Translations under genes and position numbers: made by a program
Shown here: positions 1 to 6,914 of the stretch, one piece after another
Layout of the letters: each line of letters begins with the position of its first letter
Position numbering within the stretch: the stretch's first letter is position 1
The notes under the pieces: generated by a model
What the model saw: the letters and a program-made list of their open reading frames with translations, nothing else
Told to the model about the DNA's origin: nothing
Database searches by the model: none
NCBI GenBank assembly: GCA_023242925.1
Contig: CP096134.1
Coordinates: 1,693,501-1,757,500 of the forward strand
Source of the DNA: Hyphomonadaceae bacterium JAD_PAG50586_4
GTDB taxonomy: Bacteria > Pseudomonadota > Alphaproteobacteria > Caulobacterales > Aquidulcibacteraceae
Direction: 5' to 3'
Length of the DNA: 64,000 nucleotides

Positions 1-902
1 ACGTGCGGCAGGCCATCCCAGGCCATCAGGTCATCGATGTTGCCGCCAACGGGCGCTGCCGAAAGTTTCGCCGGCACGCGCGAGAGGCGATCGTCCACGA
101 CCGCGACGATGCGCATGTCGCCTGATCGTTCGGCGCGCGCGATGATGCGCTTGGCGGCGTCGGTGGCGCCGATGATAACGACGTTCTCGGAGAACACGCC
201 CTTCTTGTGCGCGGCAATGCTCCACACCGCGATCGCTGCGTGTACGCCGGCAAGCAGCATGGCCGCCACCGGTAGTGTGGTGGCCAGTGCGGCAGCCGCG
301 CGTGCGTCCGGCGCGATGAGGTTGGCGATGATGATGCCGGCGATGACGCCGAGAGCGAGACCGCCCACAGCGCCTTCAGGGCGCATCGTGGCTGGTGTTG
401 CGCGATAAGTTTCGGTGAGCCAGAGGCCAGCCTTCAGCGCGCCAGCGGCAAGCACGAAGGCCGCCGCTTCACCAAGTGAGAGCGCCAACAGACCTGCGCC
501 CACGCCCCACAAAGCGGCAACTTGAGCGATCAGCAGTACGGCCGCCCAATCCATTAGCCGCAGCGCTTGCACCGGCAAGCGCGGGCTCACATGCATGCCG
601 CGCCGCGCAAGGCTTGGGAAGGCGAAGGCGGTGGTCGGGGCGACGTGCGCGGGATCATTGGCGGGCGCTGGCGGCGCGTCGGGCGTGGCCAAATAGGGCT
701 CGGTCGCGTCCGTCCAGAAGGCTTCTTCGTCGAGCGCGATCTGAAGACCGCACAGGCAGAACGAGGCCGCGAGATCGGCGATGCGCTGCGCTTCGCGCTG
801 TTCGTTGGTTAATGCGTCGTCAATCGGCGGCGGCGACGGCGCAAAGCGGGTCGGTTCGTGGGCCAAATTGGCGCCAGCGCGGAGCAAGGCGGCTGGAAAC
901 AT
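1..902 (-). CDS. Polyprenyl glycosylphosphotransferase (exopolysaccharide initiation), N-terminal part
   Basis: This gene reads leftwards off the window edge, so only about the first 300 residues are present and the catalytic sugar-transferase domain is outside. The chosen ATG is at 900-902. A proline/alanine-rich cytoplasmic leader (residues 1-105) is followed by about four hydrophobic segments (roughly 115-240) and then a Rossmann-like stretch beginning FSENVVIIGATDAAKRI and containing RIVAVVDDR. That layout matches the membrane plus CoA-binding-like module in front of bacterial sugar transferases of the undecaprenyl-phosphate glucose phosphotransferase family, which load the first sugar onto the lipid carrier. 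The assignment is from family layout only; the substrate sugar cannot be read. Confidence 0.75.
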   Translation of the reverse strand, partial: MFPAALLRAGANLAHEPTRFAPSPPPIDDALTNEQREAQRIADLAASFCLCGLQIALDEEAFWTDATEPYLATPDAPPAPANDPAHVAPTTAFAFPSLARRGMHVSPRLPVQALRLMDWAAVLLIAQVAALWGVGAGLLALSLGEAAAFVLAAGALKAGLWLTETYRATPATMRPEGAVGGLALGVIAGIIIANLIAPDARAAAALATTLPVAAMLLAGVHAAIAVWSIAAHKKGVFSENVVIIGATDAAKRIIARAERSGDMRIVAVVDDRLSRVPAKLSAAPVGGNIDDLMAWDGLPH

Positions 903-1033
903 GGGTATTTTCGCCCTTGGGACTAAATTCTTCAGGGCAGCTCGCGCAAAGCCTGCGCCACTTAACTATGTACGCGTCGCGACAAGGCGCCTTGCGGGGT
1001 GAGGAGGCGGCGGCTAAGCGTTCCGCCCCCGCC

Positions 1034-1124
1034 GGAGACGTGGCCGAGTGGCTGAAGGCACTCCCTTGCTAAGGGAGCGTACCTTAACCGGGTACCGAGG
1101 GTTCAGATCCCTCCGTCTCCGCCA
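1034..1124 (+). tRNA. tRNA-Ser (anticodon GCU)
   Basis: The acceptor stem GGAGACG (1034-1040) pairs with CGTCTCC (1114-1120), followed by discriminator G and an encoded CCA (1122-1124). The anticodon arm CTCCC-TTGCTAA-GGGAG gives anticodon GCT, decoding AGC and AGU. The long variable arm (around 1079-1097, with pairing ggtacc elements) is typical of class II serine tRNAs, and the T-loop GGTTCAGATCC is present. A 7-bp hairpin (TCAGCCT/AGGCTGA, 1132-1150) follows directly and may mark the transcript end, although no T-run follows it. Confidence 0.97.
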
Positions 1125-1301
1125 GCGGGGCTCAGCCTGAGAGAGGCTGACACGCCAAGTACCCTGATTTAGCGGTGTTTTGTGTATAAGGTGGCGTCGC
1201 CCGATATCCGTCGATCTCACGGGTCGCGGGGTGGTTTTCGGGCACAGGTCCGAACCGCCAAGCCTGCGCTCCCCGGCCAGGCCGCGCGCGCGAGGTGGCG
1301 C

Positions 1302-1334
1302 AAAGAAAGGGACCCCATCGCCGGGCCCCTTTCT
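1302..1334 (-). terminator. Intrinsic terminator of the DUF3618 gene
   Basis: Read on the minus strand, AGAAAGGGG (1334-1326) pairs with the CCCTTTCT side at 1311-1304, and a short T-rich run follows. It lies about 20 bases past the stop of the DUF3618 gene at 1354, in the right orientation. Confidence 0.65.
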
Positions 1335-1353
1335 CAATAGTCGCCGCACTGGC

Positions 1354-2145
1354 TTAATGTACGGCGGTTTCTACGGTTTGAGTGACCGCGCGCGCGCCGC
1401 GTTCAGCCAGGTCAACACCTGTGCGTGTCGCTTGGTCGGCTATGCCGCTAAGGCCTTCACGTTCAACATCGCTGAGCGGTGTGGCGCTGCCGATCAAGGC
1501 GCCTACGGCCAATGCGATCGCGCCTACCGCGAGCGGGGTGTCTTGATAGAAGTCTTGCGCGCGGTGGGATACGGCTGACGCCTTCGCGCCGAGGCGCTGG
1601 GTCTGAGCTTGCGCGTAATGTGAGACGTCGGATGCGGTTTGGCTCATGCGGCCGCGCACGTCGCCGGCGCGACGCTGGATGCCTTGCACGGTTTTAGCGA
1701 CGCGCTCTTTGAAATCGTGCGCGGCCTCGTCGGCCATCTGCTTCAAATCGAGCGCCTTGGCGTAAGCCATGTGCACGCGTTCATCATAAGCGTCATCGCT
1801 CTCGTTGGCAGTGCGCGCTGTCGCCCAGCGTGCTTCCTCGATCGAGCGATAGCGGCGTTCGCTGTGCCAATCGTCGGGGCTAACCGAACCGTTAGAACCG
1901 CTATGACCGCGGTTCAAGAAGAGCATGCCGACGCCAGCGGCGATCAACAAAGTTGGGAGCGGGTTTTCCTTCACCTGCGTGCCAAGCTTTGAGGCAAATT
2001 GCCCCGCTTGGCCCTGCGCTAAACCGAGCACTTCGTCGAGCATTTGCCCGGGAGAGAGCTTGCTGCCCAATGCCGAGAGCGTGTCGTTCAGCCGATGGCG
2101 CGATTCGTTCAGGTCCGCTTCGATGCGGTCTGTTTCCATACTCAT
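1354..2145 (-). CDS. DUF3618 domain-containing membrane protein
   Basis: This 263-residue protein begins with an amphipathic acidic stretch (DRIEADLNESRHRLNDTL), the hallmark of DUF3618, followed by a first membrane segment at about residues 60-80 (NPLPTLLIAAGVG). The middle is a charged helical region (about 85-200), and a second hydrophobic hairpin ends near residue 225 (TPLAVGAIALAVGALIG). Its ATG overlaps the stop of the upstream holin-like gene by four bases, so the two are almost certainly translated together. DUF3618 proteins commonly pair with YqjE/holin-like proteins in envelope stress loci of alphaproteobacteria; the molecular function is unknown. A hairpin terminator follows. Confidence 0.85.
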   Translation of the reverse strand: MSMETDRIEADLNESRHRLNDTLSALGSKLSPGQMLDEVLGLAQGQAGQFASKLGTQVKENPLPTLLIAAGVGMLFLNRGHSGSNGSVSPDDWHSERRYRSIEEARWATARTANESDDAYDERVHMAYAKALDLKQMADEAAHDFKERVAKTVQGIQRRAGDVRGRMSQTASDVSHYAQAQTQRLGAKASAVSHRAQDFYQDTPLAVGAIALAVGALIGSATPLSDVEREGLSGIADQATRTGVDLAERGARAVTQTVETAVH

Positions 2146-2534
2146 GATGTTACACTTTCCTTGATTGCTCGGAGGTCGCGCGACACCTGCTTTGTCGTCC
2201 GCGGCAGGGAGACGTTATCGACCGACGCGGCCTTGAGGCCGGATTTGATGAGAACGTATGCAAGCACGCCCGCGATGATCGCGCCGATCAGGGCTGCGGC
2301 CCACATCGGCATGGTTTCGCCGAGCGCGTAGGCTAGGGCAAAAAGGCCCAGGGTCACCGCAGAGCCGGCGAGCACGACGCCTAACGCAGCGCGTACAATG
2401 CCGCCGCCCATTTGCTTGACGTTCTCGACAGCTTCAGCGCGGGCGAGACGCACTTCATTGCGCAGGACGTCACCGACTTGGCTGGCCAAGTCCATAGTGA
2501 GTTCTGGCAGGGTTCGTTCGGCTTGCATGGTCAT
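2142..2534 (-). CDS. Phage holin family / YqjE-like (DUF1469) membrane protein
   Basis: The 130-residue protein has an N-terminal helix (LPELTMDLASQVGDVLRNEV) typical of this family. Two adjacent transmembrane segments follow (about residues 46-70 and 76-97, AGSAVTLGLFALAYAL and WAAALIGAIIAGVLAYV), and then a short charged tail. It is the first gene of a two-gene minus-strand unit with the DUF3618 protein. Despite the family name there are no phage genes nearby. Relatives are membrane proteins associated with stress response, with no defined activity. The remnant TonB receptor lies immediately upstream on the other strand. Confidence 0.85.
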   Translation of the reverse strand: MTMQAERTLPELTMDLASQVGDVLRNEVRLARAEAVENVKQMGGGIVRAALGVVLAGSAVTLGLFALAYALGETMPMWAAALIGAIIAGVLAYVLIKSGLKAASVDNVSLPRTTKQVSRDLRAIKESVTS

Positions 2535-2584
2535 ACGCTCGTTGGAAGCGCGGGGTCTTCGTAACCAAGCGATGCGTCGCCGTC

Positions 2585-3839
2585 GCTGGCCGCTTCGCCA
2601 ACACGACCAGCATCAACAATACCTTGGCCAATGCCGTTGGCGTCACGCCGTTCCAAGATCTTGAAGATGCGCTGATTTTCTTCGGTGTCCCGGCGACCGT
2701 GATGGGGCTCGGGTGGAGCGAAGACATGATCAATCGCGGCGAGTTTACGGCTACGGCCGCATTCGCCGACGTGATCTGGCACGCTACAGATCGCCTCAAT
2801 CTAACGTTCGGTCTGCGGTACACGCAGGACGAGAAGACGTTCGCGTGGTTGAATAATCCGCGCGTCGCTCCCGAACTTGACGCCACCTTGGCGGCGCTTG
2901 TGGACTTGACGGTCATCGACCAGGCAACCGCCGACGCGTTCGGGTTCGACGTTGTTTTTGACATGAACGGCTTTGCTGGCGTCCCTTGCGACAATGGCGT
3001 CACCGTCGCGGAGGGCGTGACCTGCGAACTCTCAGATGAGTGGGAGAATGTGAGCCCGCGTTTCGTGGCGGATTATAGCCTGACCGACGACGTGATGGTC
3101 TTTGCTTCGTACGCGCGCGGCTACAAGGCGGGCGGCTTTAATAGCGTCCAGCCAGGCTCGCGCTTCGACAACGAAGACGTCGACAATTACGAGATCGGCG
3201 TGAAGTCGGAGTTCGACAACGGTCTCGTGCTGAACGTCTCGGCGTTCAGCTATCTCTATGAAGGCAAGCAATCGATCAGCCTTGAGACGGTCGGCACGAT
3301 CCAGCAATACGTGACGACGACGAGCGATGACGAAGCGTGGGGTGTCGATGCGCAGCTGAATTGGTCGCCAACGGAAGCGCTCAATCTCTTCGTCAATGCG
3401 CAATACATCGACGCGACGTTCAAGAGTAAGGTCACGGGGCGGCGGCGACGATCTTTCGGGTCAGCCGACGGGCGAGCCGTATTGGTCGTGGGCCGGCGGC
3501 GTTTCCTATCAATTCGATTTCGCCAGCGCCGGTACGCTCGATTTGTCGCTGGTGCACGCCTATCGCGGCGAGGGGCGCTGCAATGACGATTCAACCGCTC
3601 AAGGAAATTGCAGCCCGAACCCGATGTTTGATCCCAGCGAAGCGCAAAACCGCACCGACTTCCGCGCTTATTGGCGCGATCAAGGCGAGCGGCTTCAACT
3701 TGGTGTCTTCGTCAACAATTTGTTCGACGAACAATATGTGACGGGCATCAACAACATCACAGCCGCCAGTCTCGGCACCCCCTTCGTCGGCCTCACCGAA
3801 CCGCGCATGTGGGGCGTAGATCTGACGTACACGTATTAG
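2585..3839 (+). pseudogene. TonB-dependent receptor remnant, 5'-truncated and frameshifted
   Basis: Only about the last 415 residues of an outer-membrane TonB-dependent receptor are present. Beta-barrel signatures are clear: RLNLTFGLRYTQDEKTF, FASYARGYKAGGFN, NYEIGVKSEF and a C-terminal region with LGVFVNNLFDEQY. No signal peptide, plug domain or start codon exists upstream; recognisable coding begins around 2585, just past the divergent holin-like gene at 2534, so the 5' end is approximate. The frame also shifts by one base at a GGGG run (3436-3439); removing one G restores VTGGGDDLSGQP. The missing N-terminus indicates true loss by rearrangement, while the internal shift alone could be a sequencing error. 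Confidence 0.85.
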
Positions 3840-4067
3840 GGCTTAGCCAAAGGCGTCCACCATCGTGGCGTACGAAGCGTGCGCGGCCAAAACGCCGTCG
3901 CGTTGCCGTGCGCGTGCAAGAGCGCCGCGGAGTCGAAGGCTCACGCCATGCCGAGCAGACGTCGGTGGGCTCGCCATGACTTTAGTGCGATGTGAGACCA
4001 AATCGCAGCGGGGCATCTTCGCAAAAGTGTAACGCAGCCGCCATCAAAGCATTAACACTCGCCTCTA
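3840..4067. other. Intergenic stretch with no recognisable gene
   Basis: Between the receptor remnant and the hairpin leader of the next lipoprotein gene I see no plausible coding frame with a ribosome site and no clear terminator. Together with the following leader it makes up about 300 bases without a gene. It may hold the promoter of the lipoprotein gene, but no confident -35/-10 pair can be assigned. Confidence 0.5.
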
Positions 4068-4140
4068 CCCCACCCACGCGAGGTGGGGGCTTCGACAATC
4101 GGATCCCCCGCCAAGATTTTTGTTGGCAAAGTGGGGGATC
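4068..4140 (+). promoter_or_regulatory. Structured 5' leader that hides the ribosome site of the duplicated lipoprotein gene
   Basis: Two hairpins sit directly before the ATG at 4143. The first pairs CCCCACC (4068-4074) with GGTGGGG (4082-4088). The second pairs GATCCCCC (4102-4109) with GGGGGATC (4133-4140) and contains a nested GCCAA/TTGGC stem (4110-4114 with 4123-4127). The GGGGGA of the second stem is also the best Shine-Dalgarno sequence, so folding would hide it. Regulation by this structure is an inference. Confidence 0.5.
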
Positions 4141-4142
4141 AC

Positions 4143-6836
4143 ATGGCCTCTCGGAACACGTGGCGCGGCTTGTTGCTCGCGTTGGCGTTGGGCGTCGCAA
4201 GCTGCGGCGGCTCAAGCATTTCATCTCCAGGTGCGAGCGACCCGGGCACTGGACCCGGCGGCGGCGGCGGCGGCGGCGGCGGCACGGGCGGCGGCGTTTG
4301 CCCCAGCGGCTTCACTACGCTGACAGCGGTCAACGGCGTCACGGTTTGCGAAATCGCCGGCGCGATCACGTCCAATCGCACGATTCCGTTTGTTTCGGGT
4401 GTCGCGTATCGCCTGAACGGTCGCGTCGATGTGGGCGTGGACGTTGGCGGCGACGGCACGGCGCCCACGGGTGATCCCGTTGTGCTCACGGTCGAGCCGG
4501 GCGTGACGATTTTCGGCGCCAGCGGCGCGGACTACCTTGTCGTCAATCGCGGGTCGCAAATCGTCGCCGAAGGCACCGAAACCAACCCGATCACCTTCAC
4601 CAGCCAGTCGCACATCGCGGGCACCGTCGACGAAGACAACGCCATCGGTCAGTGGGGCGGCCTAGTGCTGCTCGGCCGTGCGCCAATCGGCAATTGCAAC
4701 ACGGCTGTCGCGGCGGGCACCGTTGGCTGCCAACAGGAAGTTGAAGGCATCTCGGGCACCCCGGCGCTTTACGGCGGCGCGCGTCCGAACGATCGCAGCG
4801 GCGAATTGCGTTACGTGCGCGTTCTTTTTGCTGGTTTCCCGTTGCCGGGCACAGCTGGCAACGAACTGAACGGCATCACGTTCGCCGGCATCGGCAACGA
4901 GACCGAGGTCGAATACATCCAAGTTCACAATAACGCGGATGACGGCATCGAGTTCTTCGGCGGCACGGTCAACGCAAAGTATGTCGTGCTCACAGGCAAC
5001 GACGACGACTCGCTCGACTATGACGCGGGCTGGGTCGGCAACATGCAATTCGTGCTCGTGCGTCAGCGCCCGACCGCGGGTGACCGCATCGTTGAGGCCT
5101 CGAACGCAACGGGTTCGTCGACGGCGCCGCAATTGCGCTCGCGTCCGACGATCTCGAACTTCACGTTCATCGGCACGCGCACCACGAACATCATCCAAAA
5201 CTCTGGCGCCTCGGGCATCTTGGCGAACGGTGTCCTTACCGGTTCGGCCCAGTGCTTGAACAACGCCGCCGCCGCGACTTCGCCGGCGCCGACGTTCAAT
5301 TCGGTCCTGTTCGGTTGCGCCGATCCGGCCGATGCTGTTGGCGACACCAACATCGCTGCGGGTGCGAACAATCTGATCACGACCAGCACGCTGGCTGGGG
5401 TGTTCCCGGGCCCGACGGAAGTCGGCGCGACGGCGATCAACCCAACGACGCTTGGCTCGTTCTTCTCCGCCGGCACGTATCTCGGCGCTTTCTCATCGAC
5501 GGAAACCGAGGCCGACAATTGGGCGGCTGGCTGGACGTTCCGTCTGTTTGAAGCGCCGCCCTGCCCGACGGGTACGACGGAAGGCACGTTCGGCGGTGAG
5601 CGTCAGTGCACGCTCGCTGGTCGCTACAACGCCGATCTGCGTCTGTCGCGCGGCAACATCTACCGCATCAGCGGTCGTATCGACGTCGGCACCGACATTG
5701 GCGCTGACGGCGCAGCTGTCGGCGGCGATCCGGCGACGCTCACGATCGACGCCGGTGTGACGCTCTACGGTGCGTCGGGTGCGGACTACATCGTGGTGAA
5801 CCGTGGTTCGCAAATCCTCGCCAACGGCACGCGCAGCGCGCCGGTGACGATGACCTCGCTGAACGACCTCACCAATTCGCAAGCCGACGCCGTCAACGCG
5901 ATCGGCGAGTGGGGCGGTCTGGTCATTCTCGGCCGCGCGCCGATCGGCAATTGCAACACCGCCGTCGCTGGCGGCGTGGTGGGTTGCCAACAAGAGATCG
6001 AGGGTGTCTCCGGAACGCCGGCGCTTTACGGCGGCGCGACGGCCAACGACAACAGCGGTCGCCTGACCTACCTGCGCGTGAAGCACGCGGGCTTCCCGCT
6101 CCCGGGCACCGCTGGCAACGAACTGAACGGCATCACGTTCGGCGGCGTCGGCAGCGGCACTGAGGTCGATTACATCCAAGTCCACAACAATGCGGACGAC
6201 GGCGTCGAATTCTTCGGCGGTTCGGTCAACGTGCGCCACTTGGTGCTGACCGGGAACGACGACGACTCGATCGATTGGGATGCCGGCTATGTTGGCAACA
6301 TCCAATTCGCTATCGTCGTGCAACGTACGGCGGGCGGCGATCGCGTCATCGAAGCGTCGAACGCCACCGGTTCGTCCATCGCGCCCCAGCTGCGCTCGCG
6401 GCCGACGCTCTCGAACTTCACGTTCGTGGCGACGCGTGCACGCAACATCACGATGAATTCCGGCACGTCAGGTGTTCTGGCGAACGGCGTCGCGATTGGC
6501 ACGGGTGCATCGACGATCTGCTTGGATGCGGAAGCTGCTGGCGCCGCGCCGAACTCGCCGACGTTCAACTCGATCCTGTTCGATTGCCCGACGGCGACGT
6601 CTGGCGCGAACAGCAATGGGTTTATCGCGGCGGGCGCCAACAACTCGACCGGCACGCCGGATTCGCTGACCAACACCTTCGTCAACGGTGCGACGGAGAA
6701 TGGTCGGGCGGCAGTCAATCCGACCACGCTCGGTTCGTTCTTCACTGCCGCCAGCTATGTCGGCGCGGTTCAAAACGCGGGCGATCGTTGGTGGGCGGAT
6801 TGGAGCTGCGGCCTCGAAGCTTCGACGCCCTGCTAA
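4143..6836 (+). CDS. Large lipoprotein of two tandem homologous beta-helix-like halves
   Basis: The ATG at 4143 gives 897 residues with a lipoprotein signal (hydrophobic LLLALALGVAS then Cys; lipobox VASC near residue 20); an upstream GTG at 4083 would place the signal internally. A poly-glycine linker and a CPSG-type segment precede two halves of about 400 residues (roughly 50-455 and 475-890). Both carry the same ordered blocks: GVTIFGASGADYLVVNRGSQ-like, GGLVLLGRAPIGNCNTAVA, ALYGGA, PLPGTAGNELNGITF, QVHNNADDG and GNDDDS. Regular short repeats rich in G, N, T and D suggest a right-handed beta-helix exposed on the surface. It is followed by a terminator and then a TonB-dependent receptor, so the two may form a receptor/lipoprotein pair. 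No ligand can be named. Confidence 0.8.
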   Translation: MASRNTWRGLLLALALGVASCGGSSISSPGASDPGTGPGGGGGGGGGTGGGVCPSGFTTLTAVNGVTVCEIAGAITSNRTIPFVSGVAYRLNGRVDVGVDVGGDGTAPTGDPVVLTVEPGVTIFGASGADYLVVNRGSQIVAEGTETNPITFTSQSHIAGTVDEDNAIGQWGGLVLLGRAPIGNCNTAVAAGTVGCQQEVEGISGTPALYGGARPNDRSGELRYVRVLFAGFPLPGTAGNELNGITFAGIGNETEVEYIQVHNNADDGIEFFGGTVNAKYVVLTGNDDDSLDYDAGWVGNMQFVLVRQRPTAGDRIVEASNATGSSTAPQLRSRPTISNFTFIGTRTTNIIQNSGASGILANGVLTGSAQCLNNAAAATSPAPTFNSVLFGCADPADAVGDTNIAAGANNLITTSTLAGVFPGPTEVGATAINPTTLGSFFSAGTYLGAFSSTETEADNWAAGWTFRLFEAPPCPTGTTEGTFGGERQCTLAGRYNADLRLSRGNIYRISGRIDVGTDIGADGAAVGGDPATLTIDAGVTLYGASGADYIVVNRGSQILANGTRSAPVTMTSLNDLTNSQADAVNAIGEWGGLVILGRAPIGNCNTAVAGGVVGCQQEIEGVSGTPALYGGATANDNSGRLTYLRVKHAGFPLPGTAGNELNGITFGGVGSGTEVDYIQVHNNADDGVEFFGGSVNVRHLVLTGNDDDSIDWDAGYVGNIQFAIVVQRTAGGDRVIEASNATGSSIAPQLRSRPTLSNFTFVATRARNITMNSGTSGVLANGVAIGTGASTICLDAEAAGAAPNSPTFNSILFDCPTATSGANSNGFIAAGANNSTGTPDSLTNTFVNGATENGRAAVNPTTLGSFFTAASYVGAVQNAGDRWWADWSCGLEASTPC

Positions 6837-6855
6837 CGACACCTCGCACATGTCT

Positions 6856-6889
6856 CCGGGCGGCGGCCAAACCGCCGCCCGGGTTTTTT
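6856..6889 (+). terminator. Strong intrinsic terminator between the lipoprotein and TonB receptor genes
   Basis: CCGGGCGGCGG (6856-6866) pairs perfectly with CCGCCGCCCGG (6872-6882) across a CCAAA loop and is followed by GTTTTTT. It starts 20 bases after the lipoprotein stop and ends only 25 bases before the receptor ATG. Either the receptor has its own promoter overlapping this element, or read-through sets the ratio of the two proteins. Confidence 0.9.
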
Positions 6890-6914
6890 CTCGTTTGACG
6901 ACAGGTTTAGACCG

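Noticed and set aside
1014..1349. A 111-codon open frame on the minus strand across the tRNA
   Set aside because: It is the complement of tRNA-Ser and the flanking spacer; composition and position show it is not a gene.
2142..2534. Prophage holin and phage remnant
   Set aside because: The family name includes phage holin, but there are no phage genes nearby and the DUF3618 partner indicates a chromosomal stress pair.
4256..4300. Simple-sequence repeat suggesting phase variation
   Set aside because: The GGC-rich run encodes a poly-glycine linker in triplet units; changes would keep the frame, so on/off switching is not expected.
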